64,000 nt of DNA from UBA11889 sp002313255 (GTDB lineage Bacteria > Pseudomonadota > Gammaproteobacteria > Pseudomonadales > Azotimanducaceae), in contig CAJWQX010000002.1 of assembly GCA_913045265.1 (NCBI GenBank), positions 1-64,000 of the forward strand, in the 5' to 3' direction. Shown in pieces: positions 8,546-16,415 of the stretch (within the stretch, counting starts at the first letter, position 1; every line of letters starts with the position of its first letter). The translations under genes and the position numbers were made by a program. The notes beneath the pieces were generated by a model. The model saw nothing but the letters and a program-made list of their open reading frames with translations. It did no database searches and was not told the DNA's origin.

Positions 8546-9799
8546 ATGACCACTTCTCCTCTGCCGATCGGTGATGCAAGCGCGCTAGGATTTGACGCCA
8601 ACCGCCTGGCCCTGATCGGCCCGGCGATGGAAGAATACGTTGCCGATAAACGAGTCCCAAACCTCGTCACATTGGTCGCTCGTCGAGGGCAAATCGTCCA
8701 TTTCGAGGCCCGCGGCGTTCTGGACTTTGATTCCGGCCAGCCGGCCGGCAAAGAAACGCTGTTTCGGATGTTTTCGAATACCAAACCTATCGCCGGTGTC
8801 GCCACTCTCATCCTGGCCGAACGCGGCGTGCTATCGCCCGATGACCCCGTGTCCCGATTCCTTCCCGAATTCTCCAAGCAGCAAGTGCGAAGCCCTAGCG
8901 AGCCAATGGCGACGGACCGGGCCCGGCGCGGGATTACCATCCGCGATTGTCTAACCAACACCACTGGGTTGACCAGTCCAGCGACCATGCCCAATTTCTA
9001 TCGCCAGCAATACCGTGATGTCTTGGAGACACTCGGCTGGATTTCGAATCGAAACGACGAAGATCGCACTCGACCAAACAATCGGGAGCGTGTGGAAGCC
9101 CTGGCACAGCTTCCCCTGGCCGCGCACCCTGGCGAAAATTTCGGTTACCACCTTGGCTACCCTGTACTCGGCGCCGTACTCGAAGCGGCAAGTGGCCAGC
9201 CCCTCGATGTCTTTTTCCGCGACAATATTTTTGACCCGTTGGCCATGGTGGACACTGACTTTTACGTCAAAGACGGCGCCCTCGACCGTTTCGGGGCGTG
9301 TTATGTGCCGCGTAGCGACGGGGACAGCGTTCAACTGGTGGCAACCGAAACCGCGGAGACGAGCGAGAAAAACAAAGGACCCAAAACAGAATTCGGCGCC
9401 GGTGGTGACTCCGGAGGCATACTCTCGACCGCAGGCGACTACGCGCGGTTTGGACAAATGCTATTAAACGGAGGTGAATTGGACGGTGAGCGGATTCTCG
9501 GGCGTAAAACCGTCGATATCATGATCGGGAACCACACCGGCGACATGGAAATACCCATGACGGGACCCGGATTTCATTGGGGTCTTGGTGTTGCTACCTA
9601 TCACGGCCGTAATCGCCCTCCGCTCGTACGCTCCGTGGGAACCTACGGCTGGGGAGGCGCCGCGGGTACCACTTATTTTGCGGATCCCGCCGAAGAACTT
9701 TTGGGGGTATGTCTCACCCAAGTGTTACAACACGGCATGATGCCCAACAACAACTACCAGGAAACTTTTCAGCGGTTGACCTACCAAGCCCTGAACTAA
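8546..9799 (+). CDS. Serine hydrolase, beta-lactamase class C / EstB-like esterase
   Basis: A 417-residue protein of the beta-lactamase/transpeptidase-like family without an obvious signal peptide, so probably cytoplasmic. The nucleophile motif is S77-N-T-K80 in FRMFSNTKPIAG; the catalytic Tyr is Y201 in NFGYHLGYPVLGAVLE, where true class C enzymes have YxN. This YxL-type motif and the cytoplasmic location favour an esterase of the EstB/LovD type over a beta-lactamase. Near the C-terminus VGTYGWGGAAGTTYFADP occupies the place of the third (KTG) motif with the family-typical GWGGAAGT. A strong AAAAGGA ribosome site precedes ATG 8546, 34 bases after the outer-membrane gene; co-transcription with it is likely. 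Confidence 0.88.
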   Translation: MTTSPLPIGDASALGFDANRLALIGPAMEEYVADKRVPNLVTLVARRGQIVHFEARGVLDFDSGQPAGKETLFRMFSNTKPIAGVATLILAERGVLSPDDPVSRFLPEFSKQQVRSPSEPMATDRARRGITIRDCLTNTTGLTSPATMPNFYRQQYRDVLETLGWISNRNDEDRTRPNNRERVEALAQLPLAAHPGENFGYHLGYPVLGAVLEAASGQPLDVFFRDNIFDPLAMVDTDFYVKDGALDRFGACYVPRSDGDSVQLVATETAETSEKNKGPKTEFGAGGDSGGILSTAGDYARFGQMLLNGGELDGERILGRKTVDIMIGNHTGDMEIPMTGPGFHWGLGVATYHGRNRPPLVRSVGTYGWGGAAGTTYFADPAEELLGVCLTQVLQHGMMPNNNYQETFQRLTYQALN

Positions 9800-9878
9800 C
9801 GCGAAGTTCCTTGACTTGACTCCTGTGCGTGAAGCATTCGCCTGGTCAAGACCTTACTGCTATCTTCCTTCGCTGTTC

Positions 9879-9955
9879 GCGCCCGTAGCTCAGTTGGATA
9901 GAGTGTTGGCCTCCGAAGCCAAAGGTCGTGCGTTCGAATCGCACCGGGCGCGCCA
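9879..9955 (+). tRNA. tRNA-Arg, anticodon CCG
   Basis: A complete cloverleaf of 77 nt with encoded CCA. Acceptor stem GCGCCCG (9879-9885) pairs with CGGGCGC (9945-9951). The D arm is GCTC/GAGT, and the anticodon stem TTGGC/GCCAA frames loop CTCCGAA with anticodon CCG at positions 34-36. The T arm is GTGCG-TTCGAAT-CGCAC, discriminator G, then CCA at 9953-9955. It decodes CGG arginine codons. A TATCTT at 9861 could be its -10 box. No integrase or repeated 3' end is seen nearby, so no sign of use as an attachment site. Confidence 0.97.
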
Positions 9956-9984
9956 CACCGGAACGTACGAAGAAGGATGTACGC

Positions 9985-10971
9985 GTGAAAGCTTGGCAGA
10001 TTGCGTCGCTAGGGAACCCATGGGACGAACTCAATGTCGTCGACGTAGACTCGCCGCCTACTGACTCGGAAACCGTCCGCATTCGGGTCGAAGCCACCGA
10101 CCTGAATTTCGCCGACATCCTGCAGTGTCAAGGTTCGTATCAGATCAAACAAGCACCGCCTTTTACACCCGGAATGAATGCAACAGGAACCGTACTCGAC
10201 GCGAATCCCAACCTCGGTTTCGCCATCGGAAAACGTATCGTCGGGCCCACCGTCGGGCCCTATGGCGGCTACGCCGAAGAAGCCATACTCCTCGGCGAGC
10301 GCTCACACGGAGTACCTGATGAACTCGATGCCGTATCTGCCATAGGTGCCCATGTTACCCACGGTACCGCTTGGTTCGCCCTGCATCAGCGTGGCAAGGT
10401 TAAGCCGGGCGAAACGGTGCTCGTTCTCGCAGCCGCCGGTGGCGTCGGTTCGGCCGCCGTACAAATGGCCAGCGCTTTCGGTTGCTGGGTCGCCGCCGCT
10501 GCAGCCGGTGCACAAAAGACCGCCTTCTGTCAGGAGTTAGGAGCCGATCTGGTCGTCGATTACGACAGTGACGACCTATATCAGCGAATCATGGATGCAA
10601 CCGATGGGCGTGGTGTCGACGTTGTCTACGATCCCGTCGGCGGTCGTTATTTCGATATTGCACGCAGATTGCTGGCATTCGAAGGTCGTCTCCTCGTCGT
10701 CGGTTTCGCGAGTGGCGATATCCCGTCGGCTCCCGCAAACCACGTCTTGGTGAAGAACTATTCGGTCGTAGGCGTTCACATGGGCGCCTACCGCGAACGT
10801 GACCTCCCGCTCGTTCGGCGCTGTTATGCCGAAGTGCATGCTGCACTCCTCGCGGGAACCTATCGACCGGTCGTAACCGAAACCATAGGTTTTGATGCAC
10901 TACCCAATACGCTCAAGCGATTGGCCGATCGTCAAACCAAGGGACGAATCGTCTTTATTCCCACTCAATAG
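9985..10971 (+). CDS. NADPH:quinone oxidoreductase, zinc-independent MDR family
   Basis: A 328-residue medium-chain dehydrogenase/reductase of the quinone oxidoreductase type. The N-terminal GroES-like half carries VRIRVEATDLNFADIL and PFTPGMNATGTV; the Rossmann half has VLVLAAAGGVGSAAVQMASAFG, the family NADPH motif AxxGGVGxxAxQ. The cysteines and histidines that bind catalytic zinc in alcohol dehydrogenases are absent. Members reduce quinones or enoyl thioesters with NADPH. The frame is open back into the tRNA, so the start is the GTG at 9985, preceded by AGAAGG at 8 bases. It lies 30 bases after tRNA-Arg and 74 bases before the PhyH gene, and may be the first gene of the oxygenase group that follows. 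Confidence 0.88.
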   Translation: MKAWQIASLGNPWDELNVVDVDSPPTDSETVRIRVEATDLNFADILQCQGSYQIKQAPPFTPGMNATGTVLDANPNLGFAIGKRIVGPTVGPYGGYAEEAILLGERSHGVPDELDAVSAIGAHVTHGTAWFALHQRGKVKPGETVLVLAAAGGVGSAAVQMASAFGCWVAAAAAGAQKTAFCQELGADLVVDYDSDDLYQRIMDATDGRGVDVVYDPVGGRYFDIARRLLAFEGRLLVVGFASGDIPSAPANHVLVKNYSVVGVHMGAYRERDLPLVRRCYAEVHAALLAGTYRPVVTETIGFDALPNTLKRLADRQTKGRIVFIPTQ

Positions 10972-11045
10972 CCTAGTGCGACTTCGCTTTTGGTCATAAA
11001 CCACCGCAAACTACCCTGGGCTGCTGCGTTGAGTTTTGGCGAACG

Positions 11046-11870
11046 ATGGAACAGAAAGAAGAAATCGCGTTTTTTCCTTCGCCTGTGAAACGGACCAGAA
11101 CCTTGAGTCAAGCGCAAGTCACCGAATTCAACGAACTGGGCTACATTAGCCCACTTGACGCACTCACTCCCGCCGAAACCACTGCCAATCGTACCTACTT
11201 TGATGACCTACTCGCCCAGGTTCAGGCATTCGACGATGGTCGCAACGCCTACTCGATTATGGGCTACCAGAATTACTGCAGGGGTATATGGGACTTGGCT
11301 CAACATCCGGGCATTCTCGACTACGTTGAGGATCTGCTCGGGCCCGATTTTGTCTGCTGGTCAACACACTATTTCTGCAAACTCCCACAAGAATCCAAGC
11401 ACGTTCCATGGCACCAGGACGCAAGTTATTGGCCAGTCCGACCGACGAAAACTGTAACGGTTTGGCTCGCAGTCGATGACGTTGATCCGGCCAATGCCCC
11501 CATGCGCTTTATCCCGCGAAGTCATCTTCTCGGTGGATTGGAATGGCGAAAAGCCTCGGGCGATTTCGTCCTCCATCAGGAAATACCCGATGCCGAACGT
11601 TACGGTCGACCCCACGACAATATACTCAAAGCAGGGCAGATTTCCGTCCACGCTAGCACACTGGTCCATGGATCCGAGCCTAACCGGTCAGATCGACGCC
11701 GCTGTGGTTTGACGTTTCGGTATATTCCTTCGGACTGCGGGGTGCTTGCGGGAGCCGAACGTATATTGCGAGATGCAGTGGTTTGTCGCGGCGACCCAAG
11801 ACACTGGATTCGCACCCGGCGACCAGCAGACGATGACGTTCGAGCGATCCACCATTACCAACGAGATTGA
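11046..11870 (+). CDS. Phytanoyl-CoA dioxygenase (PhyH) family protein
   Basis: A 274-residue Fe(II)/2-oxoglutarate oxygenase of the PhyH superfamily. Iron ligands are H123-Q-D125 (VPWHQDASYWP) and H208 (ASTLVHGSEPN), and the 2-oxoglutarate Arg lies in RRRCGLTFRYIP just after. The segment NAPMRFIPRSH is also family-typical. Family members hydroxylate CoA esters or a wide range of secondary metabolites, so the substrate remains open. The C-terminal ADAVVCRGDPRHW-like ending (residues about 242-255) keeps its expected frame, so there is no frameshift. The Baeyer-Villiger monooxygenase follows 105 bases later on the same strand. A second, distant PhyH member lies at 21258-22157. Confidence 0.9.
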   Translation: MEQKEEIAFFPSPVKRTRTLSQAQVTEFNELGYISPLDALTPAETTANRTYFDDLLAQVQAFDDGRNAYSIMGYQNYCRGIWDLAQHPGILDYVEDLLGPDFVCWSTHYFCKLPQESKHVPWHQDASYWPVRPTKTVTVWLAVDDVDPANAPMRFIPRSHLLGGLEWRKASGDFVLHQEIPDAERYGRPHDNILKAGQISVHASTLVHGSEPNRSDRRRCGLTFRYIPSDCGVLAGAERILRDAVVCRGDPRHWIRTRRPADDDVRAIHHYQRD

Positions 11871-11975
11871 AGATCCAAAGTTGGCGGTTGCTACTGCTCC
11901 GCTAAATGGTAAAAATCACGGAACCGGTATCCCGTCATCGCTTTTGACGGTAACCAGCCAAGGGAGTTAGTAACA

Positions 11976-13586
11976 ATGGAATCGAAGGGGCCAACACAAA
12001 CGGAGTCAGTCGATGCACTCATCGTCGGTGCCGGATTCGCCGGACTCTACATGCTCCAAAAATTAAAGCTCCAGGGACTGACTGCCAAAATTGTAGAGGC
12101 GGGTAGCGGCGTCGGCGGCACCTGGTTTTGGAATCGTTATCCAGGCGCGCGTTGCGATATCGAAAGCCTTGAGTACTCCTACCAATTCTCTGAAGAGCTT
12201 CAGCAAGAGTGGGAATGGCCAGAGCGTTACTCAACTCAACCGGAAATCCTCAAGTACGCAAATCACGTCGCCGACCGTTTCGAACTGCGCGATGACATCT
12301 ACTTCGATACACGCGTCGTCGCAAACCATTTCAACGACGCGACCCAACGCTGGGACGTAAGCACGGATAGCGAGAAGACGTTCACCGCTCGTTTTTGTGT
12401 CATGGCAACCGGGTGTCTTTCTTCAACCAACACCCCGAATTTTGAGGGCCTCGATTCATTCCGCGGCCCTACCTACCACACCGGGCAATGGCCACACCAT
12501 GACATAGATTTTAGTGGTCAGCGTGTGGGTATTATCGGCACTGGGTCTTCAGCGGTGCAAGCGATACCGGAGATTGCCGAACAAGCACAGCATCTGACGG
12601 TTTTTCAACGTACGCCCAATTTTTCGGTGCCAGCAAGAAACGAGCCTCTAGATCCTGAGACTGAGAAGTCTGTAAAAGCCGACTATGCGGGGTTTCGGGA
12701 GCTTGCCAATGCGGCTCCGTTCGCCGCCAACTTCGTCGTTAACGAAAAGTCGGCGCTTGAATGTAGCGAAGACGAACGCAATGCCGAGTACGAGCGACGC
12801 TGGGACCAGGGTGGCCTCGGGTTTGTTGCTGCTTTCAGCGACTTGATTGTCGACAAGGAAGCCAACGATACCGCCGCAGATTTCGTCCGCGGCAAGATCC
12901 GTGACGTGATTGAGGATCCTAAGGTGGCCGAACTGCTTTGTCCTAACTCAGTCGTCGCTTGCAAACGTCTCTGCGCTGACACCGACTATTACGAAACATA
13001 TAACCGCGAGAACGTCACCTTAATTGACGTCAGCTCCGATCCCATCGATGAGATTACGCCCGAAGGATTGCGCGTCGGTGACACTGAGTACAGTTTCGAC
13101 GTTTTGGTCTTCGCGACGGGATTTGATGCGATGACGGGCGCATTGACGAGCATCGATATCCGTGGACGAAACGGGGTGGCGCTCAAAGAAAAGTGGTCGG
13201 CTGGGCCTCGAACCTACTTAGGATTGAGCACCTCAGGTTTCCCCAATCTGTTCACTATTTCGGGACCCGGTAGTCCATCCGTACTGACCAACATGCTTCC
13301 TTCGATCGAGCAGCACGTACGCTGGATATCCGATTGCGTGGGTCATTGCGTCGAAAACAATGTCGCCACCATTGAAGCGAGCCTCGAAGCCGAAGACGAC
13401 TGGGTAGAACACGTCAACGACGTTGCGGGCGCCACACTCTTCCCCACCTGCAACTCGTGGTATTTAGGCGCTAACGTTCCCGGAAAATCCCGTGTTTTCA
13501 TGCCGTATATCGGCGGCTTTCCGCCGTACGTAGAAAAGTGCGATCAAGTCGCTTCCAACGATTACGAGGGATTTGTGCAAGCCTGA
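11976..13586 (+). CDS. Flavin-dependent Baeyer-Villiger monooxygenase (cyclohexanone monooxygenase-like)
   Basis: A 536-residue class B flavoprotein monooxygenase. It has the FAD fingerprint GAGFAG (residues 18-23), the NADPH fingerprint GIIGTGSSAVQ (185-195), and the Baeyer-Villiger signature FRGPTYHTGQWP (162-173), which fits F-x-G-x-x-x-H-T-x-x-W-P exactly. The early EAGSGVGGTWFWNRYPGARCD block is typical of cyclohexanone, steroid and phenylacetone monooxygenases. The enzyme would insert an oxygen next to a ketone using NADPH and O2, giving an ester or lactone. An AAGGGAG ribosome site precedes the ATG. The stop TGA lies 15 bases before the selenoprotein deiodinase start, so the two are surely co-transcribed. 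Confidence 0.93.
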   Translation: MESKGPTQTESVDALIVGAGFAGLYMLQKLKLQGLTAKIVEAGSGVGGTWFWNRYPGARCDIESLEYSYQFSEELQQEWEWPERYSTQPEILKYANHVADRFELRDDIYFDTRVVANHFNDATQRWDVSTDSEKTFTARFCVMATGCLSSTNTPNFEGLDSFRGPTYHTGQWPHHDIDFSGQRVGIIGTGSSAVQAIPEIAEQAQHLTVFQRTPNFSVPARNEPLDPETEKSVKADYAGFRELANAAPFAANFVVNEKSALECSEDERNAEYERRWDQGGLGFVAAFSDLIVDKEANDTAADFVRGKIRDVIEDPKVAELLCPNSVVACKRLCADTDYYETYNRENVTLIDVSSDPIDEITPEGLRVGDTEYSFDVLVFATGFDAMTGALTSIDIRGRNGVALKEKWSAGPRTYLGLSTSGFPNLFTISGPGSPSVLTNMLPSIEQHVRWISDCVGHCVENNVATIEASLEAEDDWVEHVNDVAGATLFPTCNSWYLGANVPGKSRVFMPYIGGFPPYVEKCDQVASNDYEGFVQA

Positions 13587-13601
13587 CACGGTTTTACCCT
13601 T

Positions 13602-14258
13602 ATGAGCACTAAGCTGCCAACGAACTTCGATTGGAAATCCATAACGCCCAGCGATTCACCCCGTACGCCCATCGACATCATGGCGGACCCCAAACTCCGA
13701 CGTCTTGGAAAGCCGGAACTGAAGACCGGCGACCAGGCATTTGGTTTTCGGCGTCCTTTGTACGACTTTAGTGATGGTCATCAAGTTGCGACGGGCGACA
13801 CATTCGACCTGCTGGAACGCGCAACCGAAAAACCCATCGCCCTCATCTTCGGTTCCTATACATGACCCCCTTTTCGGGCTCAGTTAGGGTCCCTGCATAA
13901 CCTATGGATGCGATGGCGTGCGCAGATCGAATTTCTCGTCGTCTATATACGCGAAGCGCACCCTGAAGACGGCTGGGTTGTCACCCCCAACCGCAGCGAC
14001 GACATTCGCATATCCGATCCAACCACGACGGCAGCACGCACCGAGGTGGCAACCACGTGTGCACTGCGTTTGGAAATACAAATGCCCGTTGTGGTCGATG
14101 CAATCGACGACAACATCGCGAACGCCTATGGAGCGCTTCCGGATCGGCTATATCTGATTGCGCTCGGCGGCTCCATCGCATTTCAAGGCGAGGCAGGTCC
14201 CTGGGGATTCAAACCCGAAGCGTTGGAATCGGCAATCGTCACCGCCACAAATTCATGA
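13602..14258 (+). CDS. Selenoprotein: iodothyronine-deiodinase-like protein, Sec88 encoded by TGA
   Basis: One 218-residue reading frame is interrupted only by TGA at 13863-13865. Upstream it ends FGSYT; downstream, in the same frame, it continues PPFRAQLG, giving FGSYT-U-PPF, the active site of deiodinases, where selenocysteine attacks halogen. Other family hallmarks follow: YIREAHPEDGW (115-125, with the conserved His120), PVVVDAIDDNIANAYGALP, DRLYLIALGG and GPWGFKPEALE, all in the order of animal deiodinases and a thioredoxin-like fold. A plausible SECIS stem-loop follows the TGA. There is no signal peptide or membrane segment. It lies between a Baeyer-Villiger monooxygenase (15 bases) and a glutathione transferase (40 bases). 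Known bacterial deiodinase-like selenoproteins have unproven substrates; reductive dehalogenation is inferred. A pseudogene is unlikely because both halves are intact. Confidence 0.88.
13876..13893 (+). promoter_or_regulatory. Putative bacterial SECIS element of the deiodinase
   Basis: Ten bases after the Sec TGA, GGG (13876-13878) can pair with CCC (13891-13893) and CTC (13879-13881) with GGG (13887-13889, one G-U pair), leaving a bulged U at 13890 and the apical loop AGUUA. The loop starts 16 bases after the TGA and has G in its second position, which fits the general bacterial SECIS model (loop 16-37 bases downstream, G in the first two loop bases). It is weaker than the glutathione peroxidase hairpin, and alternative foldings exist. 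Confidence 0.5.
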
Positions 14259-14298
14259 AACGAGCGCCAGCGACTTTTCGTTTATTCGCTCGAGGTAG

Positions 14299-14970
14299 GT
14301 GAGCTTGATCTCGATCATTGGGCGCCGTAATTCGGCGAATGTTCAAAAAGTCATGTGGACTGTTGGTGAAGTCGGTATCGAGTACACGCGCCAGGATATG
14401 GGGGGTTCGTTTGGTTATTCCGATGAGTATTCGCAGCTCAATCCCAATAAAGTCGTTCCGACAATCCGTGACGGTGACCTGTCGCTGTGGGAGTCCAATG
14501 CCTGTGTTCGGTACCTGGCGCGAACCTATGGCGAGGGCTTGCTTTGGCCGACAGACAGTCGGACCCTAGCGCTCGCTGATCAATGGATGGAGTGGCAACG
14601 TAGCGACATCAGCGGCGCGTTTTTTCCGTTATTCCAAAACAAAATTAAGTTTAGCGCCGATGAAGTCAACGCCGACCAGATCGCAGCAGGCGTCGCTCAG
14701 TGCATGCGCTTGTACGGCCAGCTGGATCGGCATCTCGAACAACAGACGTATTTAGCCGGCGACGAGTTCACGATGGGCGACATCCCGCTCGGAACCATTA
14801 CTTACCGTTACATGAATCTCGATATCGAACGAATCGAATTGCCCCACGTGCACGCATGGTACGAGCGGCTTTGTGAGCGTCCTGCGTATCGCCATCACGT
14901 GATGATTCCGTTCGGGACGAATGCAGAAGAATGGCTCAGAGAAGAAATCAATAATGCGAACCTTCAGTAG
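14299..14970 (+). CDS. Glutathione S-transferase family protein
   Basis: A 223-residue cytosolic GST. The thioredoxin-like N-domain holds GRRNSANVQKVMWTVGEVG, where the Ser at residue 12 is the likely glutathione-activating residue, then the GGSFGYSDEYSQLNPNKVVPTI segment (35-56) and the glutathione-binding WESNACVRYLA. The all-helical C-domain follows, with GDEFTMGDIPLG near residue 155 as the N-capping motif. The start is GTG 14299 after GAGG, or TTG 14305. It follows the deiodinase by 40 bases. Some GSTs reductively dehalogenate ring compounds, so pairing with a deiodinase is suggestive, but the sequence looks like the general NVQKVLW subgroup and its substrate is unknown. Confidence 0.9.
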   Translation: MSLISIIGRRNSANVQKVMWTVGEVGIEYTRQDMGGSFGYSDEYSQLNPNKVVPTIRDGDLSLWESNACVRYLARTYGEGLLWPTDSRTLALADQWMEWQRSDISGAFFPLFQNKIKFSADEVNADQIAAGVAQCMRLYGQLDRHLEQQTYLAGDEFTMGDIPLGTITYRYMNLDIERIELPHVHAWYERLCERPAYRHHVMIPFGTNAEEWLREEINNANLQ

Positions 14971-15042
14971 AACCTAGGTTCCGTTCGTCAACAACGGGGC
15001 ATCGAAAGTACCGTCCCTGGGCCAAGGATCTCTGACGCGTCG

Positions 15043-16257
15043 TCAGGCAGTTTCAACTTCCAGTAATGGCTTACCAAGCCCTCGGCGGTGCGCATTGTGG
15101 TAATGGTGAAGGGCCGGCTCGTTGCGCCCAAAAACCAAGTGGGTATTAGCACCCGATAACGCGCCCCGCTGAGTCGATTCGCCCACTAGATAATCCTCGT
15201 CCATGACGACCTGATTGAATTCTGCGAAACGTTGTGCACAAGCCTCGCCGCCATCTTGGAAGTGTTCCTCGGCCTCCGGAACGATATAGAAGCTCTGCGC
15301 CGTGCGCGACTTACCCGGCTGGTCGTTATCTGGAAACATCCTTAGAACATCTACGCTGTATGGATCCACCAAAAGAATCGCATTCGGATAAATAAAATAG
15401 ACGCACAGCGTCATCGAGCGGAATGGCCAGTTGGATTGTTCTGGCACATTCGCAACGATCTCTTTGAAATGATGGTATGCAAAAACCATGCGGTAATTGA
15501 GATCGAAAATGTCGTTGGTCTGGAGATTGCCGTGAATCTCTTTCGACAACGTTTCCCGATGCAAGACATCGAAATGATAATTCTCGCCGAACGTATCGAT
15601 AGCGAGCTTCCAGTTGATGTCGGCATGCAGGACTTGCGAGCCCGTATAGCCGTGACCAGGCAAATTCCAGTGTTCCATGTCGTCAGCGAGCCCCCCGAGA
15701 CATTGGTCAACATCGATGGGGTCGCCAGGCGTTGGTCGGACCCAAAGCATCCCGTACTTTTCAGCACTTGGAAGCTCGACTAAGCCGTGTTCTTTTTTCT
15801 CAACATGGCCGAACGACGACTCCTTGTTGACAGCAATCAGATCTCCCTTGTTGCTATAGGTCCACGCGTGAAAGGGGCAACTAAATCGGTTGTTCGTTCC
15901 ACGACCATCCGCGACCACCTGCGTTCCGCGGTGACGGCATGTGTTGGCAAACGCGTGAAACGTTCCCGTGTCATCACGAACCATCAGAATCGGTAATCCA
16001 GTTTCAGTATCCGACCAATAGCTGTCGTTTTCGGGAAGATCAGTCGATAGTCCCATTAACAAGGGCGTATCACGAAAGAATATTCGTTGTTCTTCGGCAA
16101 GAAGCGTGGGGCAGGTGTAGTCCGATATCGGGCAACGGACAATTCCGCCCGCATCGGCCGTGGCACCAGTCTCGATGCCTTCGTTCAGGATGGTAAGGAG
16201 TCGCTGTTGTTCTTCTTTTCGCATTGACGAGAAACCGGATCGAATTGCCGAGCGCAT
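15043..16257 (-). CDS. Rieske aromatic-ring-hydroxylating oxygenase, alpha subunit
   Basis: A 404-residue oxygenase. The Rieske [2Fe-2S] centre is C107-R-H109 ... C127-P-F-H130, spacing as in dioxygenases. The catalytic domain has NWKLAIDTFGENYHFDVLH, with bridging D221 and mononuclear iron ligands H228 and H233; the third ligand is probably an Asp near residue 357. Such enzymes hydroxylate aromatic rings, demethylate ethers or oxidise sterols, receiving electrons from a reductase that is not present nearby. No beta subunit is adjacent, which suggests a homotrimeric (type alpha3) enzyme. It is divergent from the CaiB gene at 16416 across about 160 bases and convergent with the GST gene. Confidence 0.93.
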   Translation of the reverse strand: MRSAIRSGFSSMRKEEQQRLLTILNEGIETGATADAGGIVRCPISDYTCPTLLAEEQRIFFRDTPLLMGLSTDLPENDSYWSDTETGLPILMVRDDTGTFHAFANTCRHRGTQVVADGRGTNNRFSCPFHAWTYSNKGDLIAVNKESSFGHVEKKEHGLVELPSAEKYGMLWVRPTPGDPIDVDQCLGGLADDMEHWNLPGHGYTGSQVLHADINWKLAIDTFGENYHFDVLHRETLSKEIHGNLQTNDIFDLNYRMVFAYHHFKEIVANVPEQSNWPFRSMTLCVYFIYPNAILLVDPYSVDVLRMFPDNDQPGKSRTAQSFYIVPEAEEHFQDGGEACAQRFAEFNQVVMDEDYLVGESTQRGALSGANTHLVFGRNEPALHHYHNAHRRGLGKPLLEVETA

Positions 16258-16415
16258 ATGTATCGTAACTGTGTCGATTTAGCTAGTTCGGTAAATCACG
16301 TGAATTCAATACAAAAACAGACGGCGGCGTATTAGGCTTTTACAGCGAAGGACAGCCGGTTCACAGGTCCGCCCTTACGTTGGTGGACGACCTAAAAACG
16401 CTCACAGGGGCCAAG

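Noticed and set aside
9879..9955. tRNA-Arg as an integration site
   Set aside because: No repeat of its 3' end and no integrase was found in the window.
9928..9984. Upstream ATG for the quinone oxidoreductase
   Set aside because: It lies inside tRNA-Arg; the GTG at 9985 has a good ribosome site and gives the normal family start.
11746..11970. Alternative frame after the first PhyH as sign of a frameshift
   Set aside because: The first frame retains the family C-terminus (VVCRGDPRHW), so no shift is needed.
13863..13865. TGA in the deiodinase as a nonsense mutation (pseudogene)
   Set aside because: The TGA is exactly at the Sec site, both halves are intact, and a second Sec gene in the window supports decoding.
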